From the NCBI GenBank assembly GCA_002786025.1, contig NHNW01000013.1:682001-746000 (forward strand): DNA of 64,000 bases, in the 5' to 3' direction. Source of the stretch: Zasmidium citrigriseum. Lineage: Eukaryota > Ascomycota > Dothideomycetes > Mycosphaerellales > Mycosphaerellaceae. A program made the position numbers and the translations under genes. Positions within the stretch are counted from its first letter, which is position 1, and each line of letters begins with the position of its first letter. This document shows, piece after piece, positions 43,344-53,634 of the stretch. The notes under the pieces are model-generated. The model searched no databases, was not told the origin of the DNA, and was given only the letters and a program-made list of their open reading frames with translations.

Positions 43344-44981
43344 ATGAAGTTCACAGCAGCGCAATTCAGCCTCCTCGCTGCTTCGGCCGATGCCTGGTCG
43401 CCATGGTGGCATCACGGAGGGACTTGGAACCATGGCCAGGATCAATTGACGGTATCGACGACTACGGGGCATGCTCATGGCAAGATTGACTCGAATTTCC
43501 CGAATGTGCGACAATTTCTGGGCATTCCGTACGCTCAGCCACCTGTTGGCGATCTGAGATGGAAGGCACCGCAATCGCTCTCCCAACCGGATGCGCAGAT
43601 CCAAGCGACTGAGTTGCCGCCTAGCTGCAATCAATTCCTGTCGACTCTGGGGAATTCGCTGTATACGAGAGATGTTCTGGAGTTCAATCTTGAGGGACTG
43701 AATCGCACTGGAAGCACTTCTGAGGATTGCTTGACGGCCTCGGTCTGGACGCCCGCGGCTAAGAAACACGGGTATCGATGGTGGAGAGGGAACAAAGACC
43801 AGAACAAACTCCCCGTCCTCATCTACATCTACGGCGGCGGCTTCAGCACCGGCGGCCAAGACGTCCCCTACCAAATCCCCACCCAATGGGTCAACAGAAG
43901 CCCCAACCACATCGTCGTCTCCTTCAACTACCGCCTGAACATCTTTGGCTTCCCCGGCGCAAAGGGTCTCGAAGACCAGAATCTTGGACTTCTGGATCAA
44001 CGGGCTGCGGTCGAGTGGGTGAAAGAGAATATTGCGGCTTTTGGCGGTGATCCGGAGAAAATGATCATTTTTGGTCAGAGTGCTGGTGCTGCTTCTGTCG
44101 ATTACTACAACTATGCTTATCCTGAGGAGCCTATTGTTAAGGGCTTGGTTATGGAGTCGGGGACTGCGCTTATTCCCATTGGAGGAGATGCGACGGGGAA
44201 GAGTTTTGATCTTGTGGCTAGTAAGGTTGGATGCAGTGGACTCGCTGATGACAATGATGCTCTGTTGGCTTGCATGCGTAAGGTGCCGGCGAAGACTATT
44301 GAGAGTTTTGTTGCGAATTACTCGGACAGTGGCGCTTCGCCAGGCTTGAGCTTTGGACCTACTCCTGACGGCAAGTCTGTGTTCGCCAACTACACCCAGA
44401 GGGCTCTTGATGGCAAGCAAGCGAAGATCGTAAGTAATATCCGTTGAAAGAGATATGAGTAGTGCGCTAATGGTTCCTGATAGCCCGCGATCATCGGCAC
44501 AAACCTCGACGACGGCGTCGCTTTCGCACCCTACATCCCCAACGGTCCCAACCAAACGATAGCCCACACTGCCCTGTTGGATACGTTCTTCTGCCCAGCG
44601 ACAGAGACCATCCGTCTGAGACAGCACACCGGCCGCCTTACATACAGCTACCGCTACTCCGGCAACTTCACCAATATATCCCCTCGGCCGTGGATGCGCG
44701 CCTACCATTCGTCCGAGTTGCCATTGCTTTTCGGGACTCATCCGAACTACAGGGGCCCTAGTACGCCGCTGGAGTATGCTACTAGCCATGCGATGCAGGA
44801 TGCTTGGGTTGCTTTTGCGAGGGATCCGGTCAATGGATTGAAGGGTCAGGATTGGGAGGTTTATGAGAAGTTGGGGGCGAAGGAGGTGAGGGATTTTGGG
44901 GATGGGATTGCGGCGAAGGATGTTAGTCTTGCTAGGGTGGAGGGACAGTGTGATGGTGCTGTGGCGAAGGGCTCGTCCTGA
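43344..44981 (+). CDS. secreted type-B carboxylesterase/lipase
   Basis: Two exons (43344-44429, 44484-44981) encode about 527 aa. A signal peptide (MKFTAAQFSLLAASADA) precedes the carboxylesterase type-B fold. Family features are FLGIPYAQPPVGDLRWKAPQ, SEDCLTASVWTPAAKKHGYR, VLIYIYGGGFSTGG (oxyanion-hole loop) and the nucleophile elbow IIFGQSAGAAS; a Glu/Asp and a C-terminal His would complete the triad. The C-terminal part contains AYHSSELPLLFGTHPNYRG, which carries the expected His. It would hydrolyse carboxylic esters outside the cell; the true substrate cannot be predicted. It neighbours the tannase-family gene on the same strand, suggesting a local set of ester hydrolases. A six-copy repeat array starts 10 bp after its stop. 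Confidence 0.9.
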
Positions 44982-45891
44982 GCGGGATTGTATTCACTCC
45001 TGGCTTCAGATTTGGGAGCTGTTATCTTCAATTCCTGGCTTCAGATCCGGGGGCAGTTGCATTCACTCCTAGCTCAGACTTGGGGCATAGTGTCTTCACT
45101 CCTAGCCTCAGATTTGGGAGAGAATGTCTGTACTTCTGGCTTCAGATGTCAGAGAGGTTATCTTCACCTCTGGCTTGGGATCTGGGAGCGGTTCTCACGG
45201 ATGGGCTCGGGAACGTCGTCGTGTTTGAACAAAATGGCAGTCGAATCTGACGGGTTTTCCGTGAGAGTTGGGACATCTTCACCCCATTGATGTAGGATTC
45301 TGTCGTTTCATTAATGTCATTCGATGCTTTTGAGTCACGAACAACCAGACAAAAAGTGAAGTTGATATCGGCAGAACGTTTCGGCTGAATCGGCTCGGGT
45401 CGGAAAAGTCTGAGGAAGACGACGACGACACCTCGTGCACTCCCGCTGGTCTTTCACATCTTATCACCATCGATCTCATCTCTCTAAGCCTGCTTTCAAC
45501 ACCGCCGGTCCCAAAACCAATCGTACCAAATCCTAGTCCGGCCGAAGGGCACGAGACCGGCAGAAAAACATGGCATCTTCTCCCACCGCTCTTTGCACGT
45601 AGAACCCTGGTCGTACTATCGTACAAAACTCCACCACGCTACGCAAGACTGCCACTTGGAATCCGAGCCCGAGACTCTAGTCCTTAGACTATAGGGCTGG
45701 ATGCTTGGGAAGAGGATCCTATGATCCGAACCTCCCAGCGTTAGAGTTTGAGAGCTGTGGGTTAAGCTCCAGGCGGAGAGGAGGACGGTCGACGACTCCC
45801 CTCACGGTAGGTTCTTGAAGAGGGCTCTCGATTATACAAGGCGTTCTTCTTCTTTCTTTCCTTTTCCTCGTTTTGCCAGTATTCTGCAAGA
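44982..45891. other. intergenic with tandem repeats, promoter of the tannase gene
   Basis: This 910-bp stretch begins with a degenerate tandem array (44991-45191), described separately. Further on, cgattatacaagg at about 45828-45840 is a TATA-like element some 60 bp upstream of the tannase ATG. A 115-aa minus-strand frame (45626-45279) has no recognised features and is not called. Confidence 0.5.
44991..45191 (+). repeat. degenerate ~33-35-bp tandem repeat, about 6 copies
   Basis: Successive units share the core CACTCCTGGCTTCAGATTTG and then GGAG, a variable G-rich end and a TT(A/G)TCTTCA start, for example around 44995, 45031, 45065, 45099, 45133 and 45166. The array starts right after the carboxylesterase stop, so it lies in the 3' UTR or terminator. 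Unit length varies by 1-3 bases and copies have diverged. Confidence 0.75.
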
Positions 45892-47831
45892 ATGCGTCCT
45901 CCATCCCCTCTCCTCCTCTTGGCTCTAGCCACAGGCAGCTCAGCAGCCACATGTTCCGCTGATGCCTTCAAGAAAGCTCCTCCAACGGTGTTCGGATCGG
46001 AGGTGCTCGATATTCTGGCCGAAGAAGTGAAAGGATGGAATGAATATGCGACCTCAATGCCAACTCTCCCTGCTTTGCCGGCGGAGCAGAAGCCGATTGA
46101 CTTCTGCAGCGTGACTGTGATCTATACGCATCCTGGTGAGAATATTGTGTTACGGCATAAAGCTCTGGAAACATGCTCACCTTTGAAGGATTGAACGATA
46201 CAACTCAGGTCTCCGTCTGGCTGCCTCTCCAAGAAAAAGATTGGAATGGGCGATACTTGGGTCAAGGCGGTGGCGGCTGGGTACGTAAGACCAAGCAAGC
46301 CTCCTATCAAATATGTCCTCAATGCTAACATTCAAATTCTCAGGCGGCAGGCGGCTATGGATCACTGGCGGCGGCAGTAGCTCTAGGCTACGCAGCAGCG
46401 GACACCAACGCCGGCCACAACTACATCGGCAGCCCAGTCGACACAATGCTCACTTCCACATCCTGGAGTCTCACCAGCCCCGGCAATGTGAACTTGCACC
46501 TTCTGCAGAATTTTGCCTATCGATCTCTTGATGATATGGCTGAGATCGCCAAGCATATCACGAAGACTTACTACGGCAAAGATATCAAGTATTCGTATTG
46601 GAATGGCTGCAGTACTGGAGGTCGGCAAGGGTTGAGTCTTGTAAGTTATTCCCGCTTCTAAGAGCAAGATTCGAATGGCTGACATTTCTTAGGCCCAACG
46701 CTACCACCACCAATACCAAGGCATCATCTCCGCCGCTCCTGCGATCAACTGGGTCACCTTCCTGGTCACTGAATACTACGCCCACATCAAAATGAGGGAA
46801 CTCAAGTACCACCCACCAAGATGCGAGCTCATGGCCATCACGGCAGCCGCTATTGAGGAGTGTGACGAACTGGATGGCGTCAAGGATGGTGTCATCTCCG
46901 CTCCTCGACAGTGCACTTTTGATCCGAAATCCGTTGTCGGGAAGAAGTACGAATGTCAAGAAGGCGATACTCGCAAGATCACGAAGGAGGCTGCGGAGAT
47001 TGCTGCGATTGTTTGGAGTGGTCCGTTGAAGAAGGATGGTACTCCTATCTGGCATGGTGAGTAGTCCTCACCTCAAATCAACGACTTTTTACTAACATTC
47101 GGGAGGCTTGGCTCATGAGGCTCTGTTGCCCGGATTCCCCCTATTCGGCGGCCTGGCGAAGACGAAGTGTGATGAAAAGGAAAAGAACTGCAAGAGCGAT
47201 CCCTTCCTGATCAGCGCCGACTGGATCAAGCAGTTCTTGCTCAAAGACCCCGACTACGATCTCAGCAATATCGACGAGGAGCTCTTCCACCATCTCCTGC
47301 GCCTTTCTCGCCAACAGTATCATTCCATCATGGATTCTGCGGACCCAGATCTGACTCTTTTCAAAGAGGCTGGTGGAAAGGTCATTTTGTGGCATGGGTG
47401 AGGAGGGAAATCATATCATTTTGAATCACTTGAAGCTGACGAGTTTTGATAGCCTCGCTGACGAACTCATCCCCGCAAACGGCAGTCTCAACTACTACGA
47501 GCGCGTCAGCCAAATCACACCCGACATGGACGACTACTTCCGCTACTTCGAAGTCCCTGGTGTCGCGCACTGCATGGGTGGTGACGGAGCTTTCCCCCTT
47601 CTCGCTTTGCACTCGCTCGTGGACTGGGTGGAGAAGGGTAAGGCACCGGAGCACCTTGACGGACAGACGATTCCTATGTTTAGTAGCAAGCCTGATGCTG
47701 AGCCTGCTTTTCGACCGATTTGTGCGTATCCTAAGGTTGCGGCTTATAAGGGTGGGGATGTGGATAAGGCTTCGTCGTATCAGTGTGCGGATGGGTTTGG
47801 GAAGGTGAAGGCAAAGCATGATGAGTTGTGA
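45892..47831 (+). CDS. tannase/feruloyl esterase family secreted enzyme
   Basis: Six exons (45892-46135, 46189-46280, 46344-46640, 46693-47056, 47106-47397, 47453-47831) encode about 555 aa, with all junctions in frame. A signal peptide (MRPPSPLLLLALATGSSAAT) leads to the tannase fold: WLPLQEKDWNGRYLGQGGGG, AAADTNAGHNYIGSP and the nucleophile segment SYWNGCSTGGRQGLSL. Later, LADELIPANGSLNYYERV supplies the acidic residue and VPGVAHCMGGDGAFPL the His. The CS and HC neighbours form the CS-D-HC arrangement known for fungal tannases and feruloyl esterases, in which a disulfide tethers the catalytic Ser and His. The enzyme would cleave gallate or ferulate esters from plant material. It lies 0.9 kb from a carboxylesterase on the same strand. 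Confidence 0.92.
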
Positions 47832-47833
47832 TG

Positions 47834-47920
47834 GCGAGGGGGAAAGTAGGAGGAGAGGGAGAGTGAGTAGAAGAGTGAGTAGGAGAGCGAGCGGAAGAAT
47901 GAGTAAGCGAGTAAGTGAAC
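47834..47920 (+). repeat. purine-rich low-complexity tract with GAGTA(G/A) period
   Basis: Directly after the tannase stop codon an almost pure purine run carries GAGTAG/GAGTAA/GAGCGAG units at irregular 8-12-bp spacing. It lies in the 3' UTR. Both neighbouring esterase genes have repeats just past their stops. Confidence 0.6.
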
Positions 47921-48053
47921 AATAAATCTGATATTGGGGCTCATGTCTACCAGCTGCTCCTTATCATTCAGCAGCATCTCGAAACTCTCTCATCCACCTA
48001 AACCTTCTATGCCTCTCAACACGAAATCCATCCTCCGAAACCCCTTGCCGTTC

Positions 48054-48612
48054 TCAGAGATCATCAGAGCAATTGAACCAAAGCTCCGCCTCCTCGCTCG
48101 GCTTGCCCTCTGGAGCCAAGTGGCAGTCGTTGTCCCTATACTCCCTATTCTCCGTCCAGCAGCGATCTTGGTAGCCCACCCAGCAGGTGAATCCCTCTCC
48201 ATTCATGCGGAAAGCCATGTTCTCGATCGCGATATCGGGTCGGTCTGCACAAGGGTACTCGATGCCGTCGATGGTGTAGATGCAGTTTTCGACGTCGTCG
48301 CCGGCTCTGTGGCAGTCGTTGTACTTGCTGCTGTAGTGGAAGGTGCCGGTTTCGTTGTAGCAGATGTGGGCTGGGTCGTTGAAGAAGCTAGCAAGAGATT
48401 AGTTGTTATCCCGACTTTCTCGAGAAGGGCTAAGAGTGCAACGAGCCCTCTAATAGCCTAGACTCGCGTATTCTCGTAGAGAGAGAGAGAGCTCATCTTC
48501 CGGTTTGTGCGGAAGAATGAGGGTAGGCGTTGGCTTACCTGATGGACCAGGCGGAAATGGGTGGTGCCATAATGGCGAGAAGGCAGATGGTAAGGGTGAG
48601 GAAAGTCTTCAT
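48054..48612 (-). CDS. small secreted 8-cysteine protein A
   Basis: Two exons (48612-48539, 48387-48054) encode 135 aa. The N-terminus MKTFLTLTICLLAIMAPPIS is a signal peptide. The mature part has eight Cys with spacing C-x15-C-x9-C-x10-C-x21-C-x7-C-x11-C-x17-C (residues 34 to 131), so probably four disulfides. The third quarter reads FTCWVGYQDRCWTENREYR. The same order and near-identical central spacing occur in the divergent neighbour protein B, so the two are paralogues. No known domain is recognised. Small size, secretion and Cys content fit an effector-like or antimicrobial protein, but that is inference. The 151-bp intron is longer than usual and contains a GA microsatellite (about 48480-48492). 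Confidence 0.8.
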
Positions 48613-49807
48613 GGTGTTTGGTGTGCTGGTCCTCTGTCAGCGCTGGCTCAGGAGATGGCACCAGAGAGTATAGCAAGTACCTTGGTTGTCTCTCGATCTT
48701 TGATCGTTAGTCTGTGGTTCTTGTTGTTGTGATAGGCCTTTGTCGAAGTGTTGTAGCGGCAGAGAAAGGAAAGCCGAACTCAGAAAGTAGGGAAGGCACA
48801 GCTCGGCGTCACCCTAGCATGTGAAGGCAGTGACGGACACGAACCTGGAAGTGAAGAAGTGGCGACCAAAGCCTTGACTTCACTCTCCACCATGCCTTCT
48901 TTTTTCAAACCTCTTGACTCTTTGCTCGTTAGCTGCAACCTTTCATCAACGATCGAGATCGCACCAGCAGGGTGCTACATGATGATCCTGTCGAAGGCAG
49001 TTGCAGGCACGAATGGGACCAGTGGCGACCATGGCCTTGACTTCACTCCCCACGGGACCGACTTGATTTTCACACTCCATAGCGCCCCTTGCTTGCAGAA
49101 AGCCTCCTTCAAGGCCGGAGATCTACAGAATCGGAACGACAAGCGCCTCAGAGAGCGCTGCGAATAGATCTCAATGGTTCAAAATGATCGCATTCTGGCC
49201 ACAAGATCAAAAGGGGAGAGCAAATGCCCGCGAACCCACATCTATTCCGCGCCAACAGGTCCGGACGTCATCGATCACCAATGCAGATCATCCATGGATT
49301 ACAACACATTCGAGACGGATGATCGCAAAGTCTTTCAACAGGCCAGAAACCAATATGGGCTTCTACAGCCCAGTATTAAGCCTGCCCAGATCCGTCGACA
49401 TGAAGCATCAAAGGTGAAAGGGACACGTCGGGATCAACCCACTGAGGCGTGAGTGCCACTACCACGACGACAATGACGATCGAAAGTCAAACCATCACGA
49501 GCATTCAGATGACACCTTACGGCTGTCCACGGTCGACGCTGATCCTATGGCCGTGCGGTTCATTCATTCACATGCCTTGGCATGACGTAATATTCCGGCG
49601 CTAAACACAGACGCACAAACCCTCTTGAGCGCAAGTCTCCTCTTCTGCATCTCGCAAACCTCGCAGAGACATCGCGCAAGAGTATCGCATACTCAAATAT
49701 CATACACAAGCATCCATATCCACAGCGAAACGGACCAGGCTCATCCGACAGTAAGTATTCCCATCCTCGAGTCTCCGAGTCAAAACACACTGACGAAATC
49801 ACAAGCT
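48613..49807. promoter_or_regulatory. 1.2-kb divergent region between the 8-Cys paralogues
   Basis: This stretch separates the start codons of protein A (minus, 48612) and protein B (plus, 49808) and must hold both promoters. It contains an imperfect direct repeat (48823-48890 and 48993-49053). Frames at 48859-49167 and 49174-49452 have no recognised features and are not called. Confidence 0.5.
48823..49053 (+). repeat. imperfect direct repeat, two copies about 165 bp apart
   Basis: Copy 1 (48823-48890) and copy 2 (48993-49053) share GAAGGCAGT near the start and a 33-bp core (48858-48890 and 49021-49053) with only 3 mismatches, centred on GCCTTGACTTCACTC. Copy 1 has a few extra bases in the middle. 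The repeat lies between the divergent 8-Cys genes. Confidence 0.65.
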
Positions 49808-50378
49808 ATGAGGGCCGACGTAGTCAACAAGCTACTTCGCATGCTCCTACTCTTCATGTTCTCCCGACTCGCCTCGACCTGGACCCTCTCCATCTACGAC
49901 TCCACCGAATGCACCCCTGAGGTACATCCTCCCTTCTTCCCATTCTCCTTCCCCAACTAATCGCAGTCCCAGAATTACTACGTCTACTACGACGACGGCC
50001 TCTCCGGAGTCTCCGAATGCACCCGCGTCGGCTCAGTCTCCGACAACGCCATGCAAGTTGCCCCTTCCAAACTTACTCCCTTGTACTAATATCCTCTTCA
50101 GGTGCTCATTCTTCCGCGACGGCGGCGCCGCAGGCTACGAAGACTGCGCCGACCAGCTCGATCTCGCCAGCATGACGACCATAGGCTGGAACTTCCCCGA
50201 CGACACGACGTGCTACATGGGCTATGATTCGAACTGTACCTGGACCGACACGTATCTATTCGAGACGCAGTTCTGTGCCGACTTCCCCTTCCCGCGTCCC
50301 GAGGGCGAGGAGGGCAATCGGCTGTACTTCATGTGCGGACTCGATTTTGGCGGGGAGGGGTTGCCGAGTGTTGGCTGA
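49808..50378 (+). CDS. small secreted 8-cysteine protein B
   Basis: Three exons (49808-49921, 49967-50052, 50102-50378) encode 158 aa. A hydrophobic leader (LLRMLLLFMFSRLAS) precedes a mature chain with eight Cys spaced C-x20-C-x11-C-x13-C-x21-C-x7-C-x12-C-x19-C (residues 35 to 145). The segment TTCYMGYDSNCTWTDTYLF lines up with the matching part of protein A, as do the PEG and LxFxC motifs near the end. The second intron has a GC donor (GCAAGT) and AG acceptor, and the coding frame is only kept if it is used. An in-frame upstream Met at 49625 is unlikely. Function is unknown; the features fit a secreted effector-like or cell-wall-directed protein. Confidence 0.8.
50053..50101 (+). other. GC-AG intron
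   Basis: The donor GCAAGT and acceptor TCTTCAG flank a 49-bp intron of protein B; splicing joins NAM to CSFFRDGG in frame and keeps the cysteine order shared with protein A. No GT donor nearby gives an equivalent product. Confidence 0.7.
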
Positions 50379-50589
50379 GGAGGCTAGTGGTCTCAAGGAG
50401 TCGAGTCGATGACATGATGTCTCTTGGCTCTGAGATGCGGCTGGCTTAGTCGATGATGCTCATCTGTCTTGACTCCGAAGACATACATCTGAGAATTCCA
50501 TTCAAGGGCTGGCTATACATCAGCCCTGGCTGTACTGTGCTATACATACACACACTCGAATCGAACAACAACGACCTGCACTCTGTTGC

Positions 50590-52191
50590 TCAAGTCCCCT
50601 CCACCCTCTCCCCAAACAAAGCCACAACCTTCCTTCCAACACCCGTCTCCAACTCCGTACCATCCCTCGCAACCTTGACTTCTTTGCCAGAATTCCACTC
50701 ATTCCTCAGCCCTTTCGTCCTCTGGAATGTCACCCTCCGCACACTCAGCCACTCGACACCGAAAGGCCTGCTTCTGGAATTCTGCCCTTCATCATCGGTG
50801 AAGCTACTGCTGCTTCCATCGCTCGACACGATGCTGCTCGCGTTGCTGTGTTCCGCTTCCCAGAAGAGCGTGCCCCGCGACGGGTCGTCGATGATGTACC
50901 CGCGGGGCGCGGTAGACGTTGCGGGTGTCTTCTGCAGGTTGGAGGGGCTTGCGGTGGTCGTACTGCTCTGCTGAGAAGGAGTGTCGAAGGGCGAGGACGT
51001 CATACGGGCGTAGCCGAAGTACTCTCCGGATTTGTTGACGGAGAAGATGAGGTAGACGTTCTCTGCGTTTTGATAGGCGTCGTGGAGAATGTGTTGATTG
51101 TGTAATTGGGTCTCCCAGGTGCCTTTCATCAAACTATCCTGAAGGTCTTCCTTCGTCAAGCTCTTCAGGACGAAGTACCTATCGCTGGGCTTAGTCTTGA
51201 TCGAGAGAGGGAGTGGTGACGTCTGACTCGAGTTCGAGTCGCCAGTCTCGCTGATTCCCAGACCAGTGACACCATCTGTGACTTCGTCAATCTTCTCATC
51301 ACTCGAAGCGGCGCTCGAAATGGTCGACTCGGTCGGCATCGGACTCCTCCGCGATGCAGCAGGATCTCTTCTCATCCGGCACAAGAGTCTCACGGAACCA
51401 AACAAGGAATGGTTGAATCTCTCCACGGCTGCGAGACAGGCCTCTTCGGTCATGTAGTTGACGAAAGCGCAATTTGACTTGGCCATGAGGAACACACTCT
51501 CGATATCGTTGGTCGCGTCTCGAGAGAAGTGATCCTTGAGGGATTCGATGGAAGCACCCATGGGAATGTTGCCGACCCAGATGGCATGTCCTGATCGCTT
51601 CGGCTTCCTGGGAGGACCGCGGGGTATGCGAGGCGATGGAGGTGCTGCCATGTGGGATTGCGGGAAGTGTCCTGGTGAGATTGGAGAATGATGATGATTG
51701 GAAGCCGGCGCAGACCTTCTAGTGGCATCGAGGGGCTGAGGATTTCGTGTTTGCATGTCATGGTGATGTACCTGTTGCGGGAAGTATGGTTGCGGGCCGT
51801 GCAATGCTGGAGCTATCCCGCTCAACGGTGCTGTCTGAAAAATGCTTCCTGGGTTGAATGCGTGCTGTTTTTGGAACATCGGAGCCTGCTGGAAGTGATT
51901 GCCTGGATACAACTTCGACTCATGTCCATTGTGAAAACTCGGCATAGGATAGAAGGACCGCTGGGCCTCAGCAAAGCGAGGGTCATAGATCGGCGGGTAG
52001 GTAGGACTATTTGGCTGGATCTGGGGTGACTGCATCATGTTTGGCCCATGTGGCTGCGTTGGATAACTTCCCGGGCCGAGTCCAGTCATGACTGGCATTC
52101 CTGATGCGTAGCTGTAAGTCCATGGCTGCATAGGTGCGAATTGAGGATCCTGCCAGTAACCATGGCGCATGACAAGGAGCTGTTGGTCCAT
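50590..52191 (-). CDS. RRM-YTH RNA-binding protein (m6A reader type)
   Basis: A single exon encodes 533 aa. The first 195 residues are Gln/Pro/His/Met-rich and probably disordered. An RRM follows at about 201-275 (GHAIWVGNIPMGASIESLKD, then SNCAFVNYMTEEACLAAVER). A YTH domain spans about 338-527: RYFVLKSLTKEDLQDSLMKG, NVYLIFSVNKSGEYFGYARM and EVKVARDGTELETGVGRKVV. The expected cage tryptophans are present at W359 (GTWETQ) and W444 (TLFWEAE), so m6A binding is plausible. The YTH domain is interrupted by a Ser/Thr-rich insertion of about 80 residues (400-475). YTH proteins read N6-methyladenosine on mRNA and control decay or meiotic programmes. The RRM-YTH combination is familiar in filamentous ascomycetes. 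Confidence 0.88.
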   Translation of the reverse strand: MDQQLLVMRHGYWQDPQFAPMQPWTYSYASGMPVMTGLGPGSYPTQPHGPNMMQSPQIQPNSPTYPPIYDPRFAEAQRSFYPMPSFHNGHESKLYPGNHFQQAPMFQKQHAFNPGSIFQTAPLSGIAPALHGPQPYFPQQVHHHDMQTRNPQPLDATRRSAPASNHHHSPISPGHFPQSHMAAPPSPRIPRGPPRKPKRSGHAIWVGNIPMGASIESLKDHFSRDATNDIESVFLMAKSNCAFVNYMTEEACLAAVERFNHSLFGSVRLLCRMRRDPAASRRSPMPTESTISSAASSDEKIDEVTDGVTGLGISETGDSNSSQTSPLPLSIKTKPSDRYFVLKSLTKEDLQDSLMKGTWETQLHNQHILHDAYQNAENVYLIFSVNKSGEYFGYARMTSSPFDTPSQQSSTTTASPSNLQKTPATSTAPRGYIIDDPSRGTLFWEAEHSNASSIVSSDGSSSSFTDDEGQNSRSRPFGVEWLSVRRVTFQRTKGLRNEWNSGKEVKVARDGTELETGVGRKVVALFGERVEGT

Positions 52192-53634
52192 TCGACGTCT
52201 GATCTCTCCTGGAACGGACTATACAAGAAGGGAACGAGGGACCACGAAGTGGACCGATAAAAGCCTCTGTGGGCAGCAGGCGTATGCGAATGATCAGCGG
52301 GCTGGTCTCGTGCGGCTTGAGTGGCCAAGAGTAATGAAGTGGTCGTCCTGTAGATAGAGTGAGCCACCAAGAGGAGCGTCGTAGTAAGTGAGAGACATCA
52401 AAAACGCGATGTCCACCAGTCTCGATTGCTTCCCCACTCGTTATGAACGAACGCGACAGTAGTTGAGAGAGAAGGTTGCCCCAATAGTCAGGTGGAACAG
52501 CGTCAGCCGTGCCGTCGAACGATTACATGTATCCTCTGATAATAATCGCACCGCCTCGCCTCCATCGAGAGTGCTGTCCCGCAAAACTTCGCCATCAACC
52601 AGGTCAGCCCAGGTTCGCCTTCGGTGGGTCCTCCGATTTGTGGGCGATTGTGTGGTCCGCCACCGTCAACCATCAAGGAACCCCAGACCTGGTCAGCCCA
52701 ACCATTGCCCTGGCATATGCGAGTATGTCGATCTCAACTCTCGTCGAATGTCGTCGAGCGCCGCGGGGCCGATGACATTCTGAGTGGTCGCTTAACTGCA
52801 TAACCGGCCGGCAGAGGTGTGCTATTAGGGGTCTGAGGTGAATGCGTCGGTATCATAGGCCAGAGGCGTGTGGTTGGAAGTCTTGATCCGAAAGCCACCC
52901 GGCGCTACGAACCTAAAAGGCAGCGGCAGCGTCAGCGAGGGTTCGTGGATGACTTCAAAGTAACAAGCCGTCAGTGATGGTATCAAAAAGATTCATGATT
53001 GCCAGCACAGAGCCGCACCGTACGATGCAGCATCATCACCAGAAACGTTGTTGTTCAGCTCTGTACATGTGCATGAAAGGCTGAGCCTCCTGCGCGACTG
53101 TGATGACATGCTGCATCCAGAACGCCCAGAAAGCGGGTGCGCCGACCGGGATTCCATACAATCAGGTGGAGGCTCCCGTCAGCCACCAGAAGTCCAGAAC
53201 GACAAACCGACGACACGATGCGAGGTCGCCCTCAGACCCCGCAGATAAGTACCGCCTCTGTTCGCGAGAATGTAGAAGTCACTGATGCTGTTGAGGAAAG
53301 GTATCCTTGTCAATTCACCCAAGCTATGGCGGCATGTGCGCATCAACATGATTGCGGAGAATGTCGGCTAGGTCGGCGGGCGAGTCATTACGACATCCTT
53401 TCTCTCCAACAGACGAAAGTCGCGCGAGGCCACAAGATGAGGCAGGTCGCTTGCGCCCGTCTCGCATCCGCAGAAATTTGCTCTTGCGGATAGGAGAAGC
53501 CAAGTTTGGTACTGCCGAACAATCATCTCGGCCAGAACTCCGAATGCTGCAGATCTATCCGCCGCTCAGCCGCCAGTTGCCGTCATCAAGACCTCCACAT
53601 ACATTCTTGCAGTCTGAGAACAGGCTGAATGCGC
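52192..53634. other. intergenic, 1.4 kb, YTH promoter and regulator 3' flank
   Basis: This stretch lies upstream of the minus-strand YTH gene and downstream of the minus-strand zinc-cluster regulator. Several plus-strand frames (52463-52783, 53048-53248, 53352-53771) overlap with no family features. I see no gene. Confidence 0.45.

Noticed and set aside
47382..47819. 145-aa minus-strand frame
   Set aside because: Antisense to the last exon of the tannase gene; no features of its own.
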